Of a stretch of DNA of 64,000 nt, positions 1 through 9,166 are shown in pieces. Made by a program: the position numbers and the translations under genes. Numbering within the stretch: the first letter of the stretch is position 1; every line of letters starts with the position of its first letter. The notes beneath the pieces were generated by a model, which was given only the letters and a program-made list of their open reading frames with translations, made no database searches and had not been told where the DNA came from. The DNA comes from Pseudomonas sp. S09G 359 (GTDB taxonomy: Bacteria; Pseudomonadota; Gammaproteobacteria; Pseudomonadales; Pseudomonadaceae), in contig NZ_CP025263.1 of assembly GCF_002843605.1 (NCBI RefSeq), positions 1,990,501-2,054,500 on the forward strand, given 5' to 3'.

Positions 1-91
1 CCCCGGCTTCCACCAGCTCGCGGATGTCATCGATACCGTCGGTGGCCGGGCCCAGGGTGGCGAGGATTTTGACCTTTTTGTCAGGCGTCAT
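1..91 (-). CDS. pyk: Pyruvate kinase, N-terminal fragment (runs off the window)
   Basis: Only the first 30 codons are inside the window. They read MTPDKKVKILATLGPATDGI and onward, matching the start of pyruvate kinases (the KI-ATLGPA strand that begins the TIM barrel and carries substrate-contacting residues). The enzyme transfers phosphate from phosphoenolpyruvate to ADP. The ATG lies inside the last codons of ttuD (11-bp overlap), so it is the distal gene of the gcl operon, where it completes conversion of glycerate carbon to pyruvate. Whether it is the PykA or PykF type cannot be told from this fragment. Confidence 0.85.
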   Translation of the reverse strand, partial: MTPDKKVKILATLGPATDGIDDIRELVEAG

Positions 92-1361
92 GTTTGGCGG
101 TCTCAAGGATCAGAATGGCGCGGAAGTCGTTGACGTTGGTGCGGGTCGGCTCGGTGACGATCAGCCCGTCGAGGGCGGCGAAATAACCGTAGCCATTGTT
201 GTTATCCAACTCATCGCTGGCACTCAGGCCGAGGGCTTCGGCGCGGGCATGACTGCTAGGCGTCATGATCGCGCCGGCGTTGTCTTCCGAGCCGTCGATG
301 CCGTCGGTGTCGCCGGCCAGGGCGTAGACGCCGGGCAAGCCCTTGAGGCTGTCGGTCAGGCTCAGCAGGAATTCCGCATTGCGCCCGCCACGGCCATTGC
401 CGCGTACGGTGACGGTGGTTTCACCGCCAGACAGAATCACGCACGGCGCCGCCAACGGCTGGCCGTGCTGCACGATTTGCCGCGCGATGCCGGCGTGCAC
501 CTTGGCCACGTCCCGCGCTTCGCCTTCGAGGTCGCCGAGGATCAGCGGGCTGAACCCGGCCTGGCGGACTTTTACCGCCACCGCTTCCAGCGACTGCTGC
601 GGGCGGGCGATCAATTGAAAATGGCTGCGGGCGAGCACCGGGTCACCGGGCTTGACGGTTTCCGAGGCGGGGTTCTGCAACCAGCTGCGTACCGACGCCG
701 GGGCGTCAATGTTGTAGCGTTTGAGGATCGCCAGGGCTTGCTGCGAAGTGCTTGGGTCGCCGACGTTCGGGCCGGAGGCGATCACCGTGGCCTGGTCGCC
801 CGGCACGTCGGAAATCGCATAGGTGTACACCGTGGCCGGCCATGCGGCCTTGGCCAGCCGACCGCCCTTGATCGCCGAGAGGTGCTTGCGCACGCAGTTC
901 ATTTCGCCAATGGTGGCACCAGACTTGAGCAGGGCTTTATTGATGCTTTGTTTGTCGGCCAGGGTAATGCCCTCGGCGGGCAGGGCCAGCAAGGCCGAGC
1001 CGCCGCCCGAGAGCAGGAAGATTACGCGGTCGTCTTCGCCGAGGTTGCTGATCAGTTCCAGCACGCGCTTGGCCACGGCCAGGCCGGCGGCATCGGGGAC
1101 CGGGTGGGCCGCCTCGACCACTTCGATTTTTTTGCAGGGCGCACCGTGGCCGTAGCGGGTGACCACCAGGCCGGTGACGTCACCCTGCCAGCAGTTTTCT
1201 ACCACGAGGGCCATGGCCGCCGCCGCCTTGCCGGCGCCGATCACGATGACACGGCCGCTGCGGTCGGCGGGCAGAAAAGGTTCGAGGACTTGCCGGGGGT
1301 GGGCAGCGTCGATGGCTGTGGCAAACAGCTCGCGAAGCAGGTGTTGCGGATCGACCGACAT
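81..1361 (-). CDS. ttuD: Glycerate 2-kinase (MOFRL family)
   Basis: A 426-residue protein of the glycerate kinase / hydroxypyruvate reductase-like MOFRL family. It has an N-terminal DUF4147-type domain with the glycine-rich GAGKAAAAMA near residue 43, the LLSGGGSALL phosphate-binding loop near 116, and a C-terminal MOFRL domain with GGRNAEF and AGDTDGIDG. Family members phosphorylate D-glycerate to 2-phosphoglycerate; older annotations call them hydroxypyruvate reductases. The gene follows glxR, which makes glycerate, after a 189-nt gap holding a REP doublet, and overlaps pyk. Length is normal for the family. The kinase assignment rests on family knowledge and operon context. Confidence 0.9.
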   Translation of the reverse strand: MSVDPQHLLRELFATAIDAAHPRQVLEPFLPADRSGRVIVIGAGKAAAAMALVVENCWQGDVTGLVVTRYGHGAPCKKIEVVEAAHPVPDAAGLAVAKRVLELISNLGEDDRVIFLLSGGGSALLALPAEGITLADKQSINKALLKSGATIGEMNCVRKHLSAIKGGRLAKAAWPATVYTYAISDVPGDQATVIASGPNVGDPSTSQQALAILKRYNIDAPASVRSWLQNPASETVKPGDPVLARSHFQLIARPQQSLEAVAVKVRQAGFSPLILGDLEGEARDVAKVHAGIARQIVQHGQPLAAPCVILSGGETTVTVRGNGRGGRNAEFLLSLTDSLKGLPGVYALAGDTDGIDGSEDNAGAIMTPSSHARAEALGLSASDELDNNNGYGYFAALDGLIVTEPTRTNVNDFRAILILETAKHDA

Positions 1362-1428
1362 AAGCGGGCTCCCGGGGATTTTTTGTTATTAGAGATGCAT
1401 CAATTTCAGACTTGGAATGCGATCAAAT

Positions 1429-1516
1429 GTGGGAGCGGGCTTGCTCGCGAATACGGTCTTTCATTCAACATCCATGCTGACTGACCTACCGCTTTCGCGA
1501 GCAAGCCCGCTCCCAC
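1429..1516. repeat. REP doublet (REPIN), GCGGGC type
   Basis: Two inverted copies of the REP core GTGGGAGCGGGCTTGCTCGC at 1429-1451 and 1494-1516 with a short spacer, able to form a long hairpin in RNA. It sits between glxR and ttuD inside an apparent operon. The spacer shares words (attcaacat, gactga, accgc) with the doublet at 2507-2594, so the unit was copied as a doublet. Confidence 0.9.
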
Positions 1517-1550
1517 ATTCGACCGCATTTCAAAGGGGGAGCGGTGTGGG

Positions 1551-2441
1551 TTACTTATCGCGAATCGAAAAATTCGCCATATGTTCCAGGCCCTTGATCA
1601 GCGCCGAGTGGTCCCAGTTACCGCCGCCAATCGCCGTGCACGTGCTGAACACCTGCTGGGTGCCGGCGGTGTTCGGCAGGTTGATGCCCAGTTCCTTGGC
1701 ACCGGCCAGGGCCAGGTTCAGATCTTTCTGGTGCAGGTTGATGCGGAAGCCCGGATCGAAGGTGCCCTTGATCATGCGTTCGCCGTGCACTTCCAGGATC
1801 TTCGACGAAGCAAAGCCACCCATCAGTGCTTCACGCACCTTGGCCGGGTCGGCGCCGTTCTTGGCGGCGAACAGCAGCGCTTCGGCCACGGCCTGGATAT
1901 TCAGCGCAACGATGATCTGGTTAGCCACCTTGGCAGTCTGGCCATCGCCATTGCCGCCGACCAGGGTGATGTTCTTGCCCATGCTCTGGAACAGCGGCAG
2001 GGCGCGTTCGAAGGTGTGCGGTTCGCCGCCGACCATGATGCTCAGCGTGCCGGCCTTGGCGCCGACCTCACCACCCGACACAGGCGCATCGAGGTACTGC
2101 GCGCCGGTTTCGTTGATCTTGGCGGCAAAGGCCTTGGTGGCGGTGGGGGAAATCGAACTCATGTCGATCACCACCTTGTTCGGCGACAGCCCAGCGGCCA
2201 CGCCATCGGCGCGGAACAGCACGTCATCGACCTGCGGAGTATCGGGCACCATCACGATGATGAACTCGGCTTCCTGGGCGACTTGCTGCGGGTTGGCCAG
2301 GCCGATGGCGCCGGCCGCGATCAGCTCGGCCGGGGCCTTGCCGTGGTGTTCGGACAGGAACAATTGGTGTCCGGCTTTCTGCAGGTTGGCGGCCATGGGT
2401 TGGCCCATGATGCCGGTGCCGATGAATCCGATTTTAGCCAT
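1551..2441 (-). CDS. glxR: Tartronate semialdehyde reductase (2-hydroxy-3-oxopropionate reductase)
   Basis: A 296-residue member of the beta-hydroxyacid dehydrogenase family. The Rossmann motif GFIGTGIMGQPMAANL is at residues 5-20, the substrate loop DAPVSGGEVGA near 118-128, and the region around GGNGDGQTAKVANQI carries the catalytic lysine. It reduces tartronate semialdehyde, the product of Gcl, to D-glycerate with NAD(P)H. It is the third gene of the gcl-hyi-glxR-ttuD-pyk order. A 175-nt gap with a REP doublet separates it from hyi. A 3-hydroxyisobutyrate dehydrogenase is the main alternative by sequence alone, but the context makes GlxR much more likely. Confidence 0.93.
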   Translation of the reverse strand: MAKIGFIGTGIMGQPMAANLQKAGHQLFLSEHHGKAPAELIAAGAIGLANPQQVAQEAEFIIVMVPDTPQVDDVLFRADGVAAGLSPNKVVIDMSSISPTATKAFAAKINETGAQYLDAPVSGGEVGAKAGTLSIMVGGEPHTFERALPLFQSMGKNITLVGGNGDGQTAKVANQIIVALNIQAVAEALLFAAKNGADPAKVREALMGGFASSKILEVHGERMIKGTFDPGFRINLHQKDLNLALAGAKELGINLPNTAGTQQVFSTCTAIGGGNWDHSALIKGLEHMANFSIRDK

Positions 2442-2506
2442 GAAGAAAATCCTCTTTTATCAGGTGTGGGTACTGAGCCCGCTCTACCAAACACCGACGA
2501 TCCAAT

Positions 2507-2594
2507 GTGGGAGCGGGCTTGCTCGCGAAGGGGGCCTGACATTCAACATTGATGTCGACTGATACACCGCATTCGCGAGCAAGCCCGCTCCCAC
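2507..2594. repeat. REP doublet (REPIN), GCGGGC type
   Basis: Inverted REP copies at 2507-2529 and 2572-2594, in the gap between hyi and glxR. It has exactly the same total length (88 bp) as the doublet at 1429-1516 and a related spacer. Confidence 0.9.
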
Positions 2595-2616
2595 ATTGGG
2601 TCCAGTGTTTGTTCAG

Positions 2617-3399
2617 TCAGATCGCGTTATGGGCCTTCAGCCAGCTAAGACCCGCTTCGGTGGTGGTCAACGGCTTGTATTCACAGCCGACCCAACCCGT
2701 GTAGCCGATGCGGTCCAGGTGTTGGAACAGGAAGCGGTAGTTGATCTCGCCGGTGCCCGGCTCGTTGCGCCCTGGGTTGTCCGCCAGCTGGATGTGGTTG
2801 ATCTCATCCAGGTGCGCGGCCATGGTGCGGGCCAGGTCGCCTTCCATGATTTGCATGTGGTAGATGTCGTATTGCAGGAACAGGTTGGCGCTGCCCACCT
2901 GCTCGCGAATCGACAGGGCTTGCGCGGTGTTGTTCAGGTAGAAGCCAGGGATTTCGCGGGTGTTGATCGCTTCCATCACCAGCTTGATGCCCACCGCTTG
3001 CAGCTTGTCGGCGGCGTACTTGAGGTTGGCGACAAAGGTTTTTTCCAGGGTTTCGTCATCCACACCGGCCGGACGAATCCCGGCCAGGCAGTTGATCTGC
3101 GTATTGCCCAATACCTGGGCGTAGGCGATGGCCAGGTTGACCCCGGCACGGAACTCTTCGACCCGGTCCGGATGGCATGCCAGGCCGCGTTCGCCTTTGG
3201 CCCAGTCGCCCGCCGGCAGGTTGAACAGCACCTGGGTCAGGCCATGGGCGTCGAGTTGCGCCTTGATCTCGGCGGAGCTGAATTCATACGGGAACAGGTA
3301 CTCCACCCCTTCGAAACCGGCGTCGGCGGCGGCTTTGAAGCGGGCGAGAAAGTCCTGCTCGGTAAACAGCATGGACAGGTTGGCGGCAAAGCGCGGCAT
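2617..3399 (-). CDS. hyi: Hydroxypyruvate isomerase
   Basis: A 260-residue TIM-barrel protein of the AP-endonuclease-2/xylose isomerase-like fold, start MPRFAANLSMLFTEQDF. The ATG at 3399 was chosen because AGGAGAACC lies just upstream and the conserved N-terminal strand begins there; an upstream in-frame ATG would extend into gcl. Barrel metal ligands are visible around VMEAINTREIPGF (Glu), QYDIYHMQ (Asp/His) and the C-terminal VGCEYKP (Glu). It interconverts hydroxypyruvate and tartronate semialdehyde. The gene lies 10 nt after gcl, so the two are probably co-translated from one mRNA. Confidence 0.92.
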   Translation of the reverse strand: MPRFAANLSMLFTEQDFLARFKAAADAGFEGVEYLFPYEFSSAEIKAQLDAHGLTQVLFNLPAGDWAKGERGLACHPDRVEEFRAGVNLAIAYAQVLGNTQINCLAGIRPAGVDDETLEKTFVANLKYAADKLQAVGIKLVMEAINTREIPGFYLNNTAQALSIREQVGSANLFLQYDIYHMQIMEGDLARTMAAHLDEINHIQLADNPGRNEPGTGEINYRFLFQHLDRIGYTGWVGCEYKPLTTTEAGLSWLKAHNAI

Positions 3400-3409
3400 A
3401 GGGTTCTCC

Positions 3410-5185
3410 TTAATCGAGCAGGGAAATGGCAGTCGGCGCATCGTTGCCGACCAGTGCCAGATCTTCGAATTCGTTGACGGCGTTGATCTCGGTGCCCATG
3501 GAAATATTGGTCACGCGCTCCAGAATAATCTCAACGATCACTGGGACCTTGAACTCTTCGATCATTGCCTCGGCGCGACGCAAGGCCGGGGCAATTTGGC
3601 TCGGCTCGAACACCCGCAGTGCCTTGCAACCCAGGCCTTCGGCGACGGCCACGTGGTCCACGCCATAGCCGTTCAGCTCCGGAGCGTTGAGGTTGTCGAA
3701 AGACAGCTGCACGCAGTAGTCCATTTCAAACCCGCGCTGAGCCTGGCGGATCAGCCCCAGGTAGGAATTGTTCACCACCACGTGGATGTACGGCAGCTTG
3801 AACTGCGCGCCCACCGCCAGCTCTTCGATCATGAACTGGAAGTCATAGTCGCCCGACAGTGCGACCACCTTGCGGCTTGGGTCGGCCTTGACCACGCCGA
3901 GGGCGGCAGGAATGGTCCAACCCAATGGGCCGGCCTGGCCACAGTTGATCCAGTGGCGAGGCTTATACACATGCAGGAATTGCGCGCCGGCAATCTGTGA
4001 CAGGCCGATGGTGCTGACGTAGCAAGTGTCTTTGCCGAACACCTGGTTCATCTCTTCGTAAACGCGCTGCGGCTTGACCGGTACGTTGTCGAAGTGGGTC
4101 TTGCGGTGCAGGGTGGCCTTGCGCTGCTGGCAGTCGTTGAGCCAGGCGCTGCGGTCCTTGAGTTTGCCGGCGGCTTTCCACTCGCGGGCGACTTCAATGA
4201 ACAGGGTCAGTGCGGAACCGGCGTCGGACACGATGCCCAGGTCCGGGGTAAATACGCGGCCAATCTGCGTCGGCTCGATGTCGACGTGGATGAACTTGCG
4301 CCCTTCGGTGTAGACCTCAACCGAACCGGTGTGGCGGTTGGCCCAGCGGTTGCCGATGCCGAGCACCACGTCTGACTTGAGCAGCGTCGCATTGCCATAA
4401 CGGTGGGACGTCTGCAGGCCGACCATGCCGACCATCTGCGGGTGATCGTCGGGGATAGTGCCCCAGCCCATCAGGGTCGGGATCACCGGTATGCCGGTCA
4501 GCTCGGCGAATTCCACCAGCAACTCGCTGGCATCGGCGTTGATCACGCCGCCACCGCTGACCAGCAATGGGCGTTCGGCCGCATCCAGCAGGGCCAGGGC
4601 TTTTTCCACCTGGATGCGCGTGGCCAGAGGCTTGGCCAGGGGCAGCGGCTGGTAGGCGTCGATATCGAATTCGATCTCGGCCATCTGCACGTCGAACGGC
4701 AGGTCGATCAGCACCGGGCCGGGGCGACCGGAGCGCATTTCATAAAAGGCTTTCTGGAACGCGTAGGGCACCTGGCCGGGTTCGAGCACGGTGGTCGCCC
4801 ACTTGGTCACCGGCTTGACGATGCTGGTGATGTCCACGGCCTGGAAGTCTTCCTTGTGCATCCGTGCACGCGGAGCCTGGCCAGTGATGCACAGAATTGG
4901 GATCGAGTCGGCCGAGGCGCTGTACAGCCCGGTGACCATATCGGTGCCCGCAGGGCCCGAGGTGCCGATGCACACGCCGATATTGCCGGCCTTGGTGCGG
5001 GTGTAGCCCTCGGCCATGTGCGAGGCGCCTTCAACGTGGCGAGCAAGGACGTGATCGATGCCACCCACTTTCTGCAAGGCCGAGTACAGCGGGTTGATCG
5101 CGGCGCCTGGGATACCGAAGGCGGTGTCCACGCCTTCGCGGCGCATCACCAGGACGGCGGCTTCGATTGCTCTCATTTTGCTCAT
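3410..5185 (-). CDS. gcl: Glyoxylate carboligase (thiamine diphosphate dependent)
   Basis: A 591-residue ThDP enzyme (E. coli Gcl is 593) that condenses two glyoxylates to tartronate semialdehyde plus CO2. It has the N-terminal pyrimidine-binding domain, a central FAD/DPANTE-type domain and a C-terminal pyrophosphate domain with the GDYDF...NN motif. Residue 51, in [15 protein letters not shown], is valine where nearly all other ThDP enzymes have the catalytic glutamate; this Val51 is the hallmark of glyoxylate carboligase and supports the call over acetolactate synthase. It is the first gene of the minus-strand operon. A perfect TTGTATACAA palindrome ends 28 bp upstream of the ATG, so repression by a GntR/FadR-type regulator is likely. 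Confidence 0.95.
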   Translation of the reverse strand: MSKMRAIEAAVLVMRREGVDTAFGIPGAAINPLYSALQKVGGIDHVLARHVEGASHMAEGYTRTKAGNIGVCIGTSGPAGTDMVTGLYSASADSIPILCITGQAPRARMHKEDFQAVDITSIVKPVTKWATTVLEPGQVPYAFQKAFYEMRSGRPGPVLIDLPFDVQMAEIEFDIDAYQPLPLAKPLATRIQVEKALALLDAAERPLLVSGGGVINADASELLVEFAELTGIPVIPTLMGWGTIPDDHPQMVGMVGLQTSHRYGNATLLKSDVVLGIGNRWANRHTGSVEVYTEGRKFIHVDIEPTQIGRVFTPDLGIVSDAGSALTLFIEVAREWKAAGKLKDRSAWLNDCQQRKATLHRKTHFDNVPVKPQRVYEEMNQVFGKDTCYVSTIGLSQIAGAQFLHVYKPRHWINCGQAGPLGWTIPAALGVVKADPSRKVVALSGDYDFQFMIEELAVGAQFKLPYIHVVVNNSYLGLIRQAQRGFEMDYCVQLSFDNLNAPELNGYGVDHVAVAEGLGCKALRVFEPSQIAPALRRAEAMIEEFKVPVIVEIILERVTNISMGTEINAVNEFEDLALVGNDAPTAISLLD

Positions 5186-5212
5186 GATTTTGGTGCCTCT
5201 TGCGTTTTGTAA

Positions 5213-5222
5213 TTGTATACAA
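5213..5222. promoter_or_regulatory. Palindromic operator TTGTATACAA, site 1
   Basis: Perfect 10-bp palindrome 28 bp upstream of the gcl ATG. It fits the FadR-subfamily GntR consensus (TNGT-N-ACNA). The same sequence recurs at 5341-5350. Regulator binding is inferred; a GclR-like repressor is the obvious candidate, but none is encoded in the window. Confidence 0.6.
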
Positions 5223-5340
5223 GTGGTGTCTGGTCAAAGTGTATTCACGGCGAGCTGCGCAGGTCAATCCATTTTATTCGCTGACCTTTGCGTTCGTCGG
5301 AAGGCAGTTTTTCGACGTATGGAAGGTTTGTGCGAAAATA

Positions 5341-5350
5341 TTGTATACAA
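5341..5350. promoter_or_regulatory. Palindromic operator TTGTATACAA, site 2
   Basis: Second perfect copy, 156 bp upstream of the gcl ATG and 92 bp upstream of the divergent GlcG-like gene. Two identical sites 128 bp apart could let one regulator control both directions, possibly by looping. Confidence 0.6.
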
Positions 5351-5441
5351 AATCAAATGTCATTGTGTTCTATTTGTTTGATCGAGCATCTGATCAAACA
5401 GACCTACAACGTATTCCCAATAACAAAAGAAGGACGGCACC

Positions 5442-5882
5442 ATGAGCGCTCTAACCTTGAAACTCGCCACCCAACTGGCCAGCCAGGCCCTCACCGCAGG
5501 CCGCACGATTTCAGCCGCGCCGTTGACCATTGCGGTGCTCGACAGCGGCGGCCACTTGATCACCCTGCAACGCGAAGACGGCGCCAGCCTGCTACGCCCG
5601 CAAATCGCCATCGGCAAGGCCTGGGGCGCAATTGCGCTGGGCAAGGGCTCACGCTTGCTCGCACTGGACGCGCAACAGCGCCCGGCGTTTATCGCGGCGT
5701 TGAACAGCCTGGGGCAGGGCAGCGTCGTGCCGGCACCGGGTGGGGTGTTGATTCGGGATCAGCAAGGCGCGGTGCTGGGGGCGATCGGCATCAGTGGGGA
5801 TACGTCCGACATTGACGAGCAGTGCGCGATTACGGCGATCGAGGGGGTGGGGTTGATGGCGGATGCGGGGGTGTCGGCTTGA
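5442..5882 (+). CDS. GlcG/HbpS-family heme-binding-like protein
   Basis: A 146-residue single-domain protein of the GlcG/HbpS (DUF336) family: N-terminal amphipathic helix, then LTIAVLDSGGHLITLQREDGAS, ending with the glycine-rich GGVLIRD and GAIGISGDTSDIDEQCA. Family members are often encoded beside glycolate or glyoxylate genes, and some bind heme or corrinoids; a biochemical role is not established. It diverges from gcl with a 256-nt shared control region that contains two identical GntR-type palindromes, so co-regulation with the carboligase operon is likely. SD-like AGAAGGA precedes the ATG. No signal peptide is seen. Confidence 0.85.
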   Translation: MSALTLKLATQLASQALTAGRTISAAPLTIAVLDSGGHLITLQREDGASLLRPQIAIGKAWGAIALGKGSRLLALDAQQRPAFIAALNSLGQGSVVPAPGGVLIRDQQGAVLGAIGISGDTSDIDEQCAITAIEGVGLMADAGVSA

Positions 5883-5906
5883 TTCTGGGGTGACGGGTCC
5901 GGCCCC

Positions 5907-5980
5907 TTCGCGAGCAAGCCCGCTCCCACATTTTGAATTGCGAACGCGGTCAAAATTGTGGGAGCGGGCTTGCTCGCGAA
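5907..5980. repeat. REP doublet beside the RAYT gene
   Basis: Inverted GCGGGC-type REP copies at 5907-5929 and 5958-5980, immediately past the 3' end of the REP-associated transposase gene. Such flanking doublets are typical of RAYT loci. Confidence 0.9.
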
Positions 5981-6001
5981 GGGGGCGTCTCGGTCTCCAG
6001 C

Positions 6002-6460
6002 CTACAACCAAACTGCATCCCACAGCGGATAGTCGCCAATCCGCTCCACCAGCCCCGCCCGCAGAGGATTGGCCACCACATACCGGGCCATTTTTACCAA
6101 GTCATCTTCCTTGCGCAGTGCTCGGTCATGAAAGCTGGTTTGCCAAAGTCTTCCTCTACGTCCAGTAACGCCGTTCACGCTTCGAGTGCTTTTGGATTTC
6201 ACCTGGCACATCAAATCTCCCAGCGAGCCTTTTTGCAGTTCGATCAGCCAGTGGAGGTGGTCGGGCATGATCACCCAGGCCAGGGAATTGGCCAGACCTT
6301 GATACTGAGCGAGCCTGAATTGCCAAACCACCAAGCGACCCAGATGAAAGTCACTGAATATCGGCACACGTTCGTGAGTATTGGTGGTGATCAGATAGAT
6401 GCGGTTCGGTTCACTGAACCGCCCGATGCGCAGGCGGTGTGAGGTGGCGAGATCAGGCAT
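6002..6460 (-). CDS. REP-associated tyrosine transposase (RAYT, Y1/HUH family)
   Basis: A 152-residue TnpA_REP/Y1_Tnp (IS200-like HUH) protein. The HUH motif is MPDHLHWL with His68 and His70, and the candidate catalytic tyrosine is Tyr127 in ARYVVANPLRAGL, a hallmark of RAYTs. These single-copy proteins nick or bind REP sequences and are credited with spreading REPINs, but are not themselves proliferating insertion sequences. GCGGGC-type REP copies flank it on both sides (doublet 5907-5980; single copy 6557-6579), matching the proposed substrate. The frame is intact and of normal length, so it is probably active or recently so. It is likely the source of the many REP doublets in this window. 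Confidence 0.92.
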   Translation of the reverse strand: MPDLATSHRLRIGRFSEPNRIYLITTNTHERVPIFSDFHLGRLVVWQFRLAQYQGLANSLAWVIMPDHLHWLIELQKGSLGDLMCQVKSKSTRSVNGVTGRRGRLWQTSFHDRALRKEDDLVKMARYVVANPLRAGLVERIGDYPLWDAVWL

Positions 6461-6556
6461 TCCTTGGCCTCTCTGCAGATGGGGTTCTGAGAGGCTAGAT
6501 CTTGGTGGTTGACGCTGATTGGCAGGCTTTTGGCAGGATGTGTCTGGGAGGGCGCT

Positions 6557-6649
6557 TTCGCGAGCAAGCCCGCTCCCACAGTGGCTTTGCGGTGTTCATA
6601 CATTGTGTGTCTGGCACCGATCAAATGTAGGAGGGGGCTTGCCCCCGAT
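6557..6649. repeat. Two REP singlets of different types upstream of the RAYT gene
   Basis: A GCGGGC-type copy at 6557-6579 is followed by a GGGGGC-type copy at 6627-6649 (GTAGGAGGGGGCTTGCCCCC, one mismatch at position 3). The mixed types do not form a regular doublet. Confidence 0.8.
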
Positions 6650-6670
6650 TGGCCCAGGCGACTCGGTATA

Positions 6671-7276
6671 TCAGTCCGGCTCACAGCCCTTGAGCACCAA
6701 CCGAATAATCGTCTGCGCCGCCGCCTCATAATCCGCTTCATCGAGCTTGGCCTTGCCGGTCACTGCCGAGATCTGCCAGTCAAAATCGGCGTAGGTCTGG
6801 GTCGCTGCCCAGATACTGAACATCAGGTGATTGGGGTCTATGGCGGCGATCAGGCCGCGATCCACCCAGCTCTGGATACACTCGATATTGTGCTTGGCCT
6901 GGGCGTTGAGTTGCTCGACTTGCTCGGCGCTGAGGTGCGGCGCGCCGTGCATGATTTCGCTGGCAAATACCTTGGAGGCAAACGGCAGGTCGCGGGAGAT
7001 GCGGATTTTCGAACGGATGTAGTTGCTCAGCACCACCGCAGGCTCGCCCTCGGGGTTGAACGGCGTGGACGCAGCCAGGATCGGCTCGATGATGCTTTCG
7101 AGCACCTCGCGGTAGAGGTTGTCCTTGGACTTGAAGTAATAGTAGACGTTGGGCTTGGGCAGCCCGGCCTTGGCGGCGATGTCGCTGGTTTTGGTCGCGG
7201 CGAAGCCCTTGTCGGCAAACTCCTCGCTGGCCGCCCGCAGGATCTTTTCTTTGTTGCGCTCGCGAATGGTGCTCAT
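6671..7276 (-). CDS. TetR-family regulator, RutR-like
   Basis: A 201-residue TetR repressor. The N-terminal helix-turn-helix is around residues 10-55 (GFAATKTSDIAAKAGLPKPN, then VYYYFKSKDNLY), and the C-terminal domain resembles the YcdC/RutR type, with IDPNHLMFSIWAATQTYADF close to the RutR sequence I recall. RutR senses uracil and controls pyrimidine catabolism and purine use, so a nucleobase-linked ligand is plausible here. I chose ATG 7276 (MSTIRERNKEK); the 18 upstream in-frame residues look like non-coding extension. P. aeruginosa has a TetR gene in the same position near gcl (PA1504, from memory), suggesting a conserved link to glyoxylate/purine metabolism. Ligand and targets are unproven. 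Confidence 0.85.
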   Translation of the reverse strand: MSTIRERNKEKILRAASEEFADKGFAATKTSDIAAKAGLPKPNVYYYFKSKDNLYREVLESIIEPILAASTPFNPEGEPAVVLSNYIRSKIRISRDLPFASKVFASEIMHGAPHLSAEQVEQLNAQAKHNIECIQSWVDRGLIAAIDPNHLMFSIWAATQTYADFDWQISAVTGKAKLDEADYEAAAQTIIRLVLKGCEPD

Positions 7277-7410
7277 AAACCAGAAGATTCCTTGCCAGGA
7301 CAGGCGGTTGCGCATGGTAGCACCGGCCATCCGCGCGCCTCAACAATGTGCCCACAAAGCGTTGCGCCGCGCTATGCTCGGCCCTTCTTTCCCTTACGGA
7401 TGCCCGATTC

Positions 7411-8325
<915 letters not shown>

Positions 8326-8337
8326 ATTGCGCGCACA

Positions 8338-8369
8338 AAAAAAGGCCATTCAATCGAATGGCCTTTTTT
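8338..8369. terminator. Bidirectional rho-independent terminator
   Basis: A perfect 14-bp inverted repeat (AAAAAAGGCCATTC / GAATGGCCTTTTTT) with a 4-nt loop. A-tract and T-tract flank it, so it works for both convergent genes, DUF808 (+) and mlaA (-). Confidence 0.9.
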
Positions 8370-8377
8370 CTGGGCGT

Positions 8378-9166
8378 TTACTCGGCGATCTGCAACTTGC
8401 GCGATTCCGTGTAGATATAGCGCACCTTCTCATACTCGAACGGCGAGTTCATCTGGCCGTAGCGGAAGCTGGTCTGGTAGCGCTTGTCGACGGCGCGCAG
8501 GGCCCAGATTTCCGGGTGGTTGGAGCTGACCTCAGCCACGTTGAGGAAGTTGATCTGGTTCTCTGCGGTGTAGTCCACCAGCAGGCCGGTGGTGTCGCGC
8601 AGGTTCGACGGGCCGAAGATCGGCAGCACCAGGTACGCGCCGCCAGGTACGCCGTAGAAGCCCAGGGTCTGGCCGAAGTCTTCGCTTTGACGCGGCAGGC
8701 CCATGGCGGTTGCCGGGTCCCACAGGCCGGCGATGCCGATGGTGGTGTTGAGCAACAGGCGCCCGGTGGTTTCCAGGGAACGGTGGCCCTTGAGTTGCAG
8801 CAGGCTGTTCAACAGGTTGGGCACGTCGCCCAGGTTGTTGAAGAAGTTGCTCACGCCGGTGCGCAGGAAACGTGGGGTGACGTATGTGTAGCCGTCGACC
8901 ACGGGCAGGTACACCCATTGGTCAAAGCGGTAGTTGAAGTGGTACACGCGACGGTTCCACGATTCCAGTGGGTCGTACACGTTGAGTGCGGTCAACGACG
9001 AACGCTCGAACTCACGCTGGTCCAGGCCCGGGTTGAACTTGAGCTTGGTCAGCGGTTCCTTGAAACCGTCGGAACCCACCACGGTAGGTGCGTGGGCCTT
9101 GCTGTTGTCGGCATTGGCCACGCCTGCGCACATCAAGGCGGCAAGCAGCAGAAGATATTTAGCCAC
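8378..9166 (-). CDS. mlaA: MlaA/VacJ-family outer-membrane lipid-asymmetry protein
   Basis: A 262-residue VacJ/MlaA protein, the outer-membrane component that passes mislocalised phospholipids to MlaC for return to the inner membrane. Family signatures are YDPLESWNRRVYHFNYRFDQWV at the N-terminal part, FFNNLGDVPNLLNSLLQLKG, and the PATAMGLPRQSEDFGQTLGFYGV region. The start is GTG at 9166, preceded by GGAG and overlapping the stop of the upstream hydrolase gene by 8 bp. The signal sequence ends ALMCAGVANAD; a cysteine is present but the lipobox is not canonical (Met at -1), so lipidation is uncertain and cleavage after ANA is an alternative. Confidence 0.9.
   Translation of the reverse strand: MAKYLLLLAALMCAGVANADNSKAHAPTVVGSDGFKEPLTKLKFNPGLDQREFERSSLTALNVYDPLESWNRRVYHFNYRFDQWVYLPVVDGYTYVTPRFLRTGVSNFFNNLGDVPNLLNSLLQLKGHRSLETTGRLLLNTTIGIAGLWDPATAMGLPRQSEDFGQTLGFYGVPGGAYLVLPIFGPSNLRDTTGLLVDYTAENQINFLNVAEVSSNHPEIWALRAVDKRYQTSFRYGQMNSPFEYEKVRYIYTESRKLQIAE

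Noticed and set aside
1429..2594. Repeated inverted elements that could suggest a CRISPR array
   Set aside because: They are REP doublets with two arms and no regular spacer series; no cas genes are near.
3410..5185. Acetolactate synthase as an alternative for gcl
   Set aside because: Val51 replaces the catalytic glutamate, and the hyi-glxR context is specific for glyoxylate carboligase.
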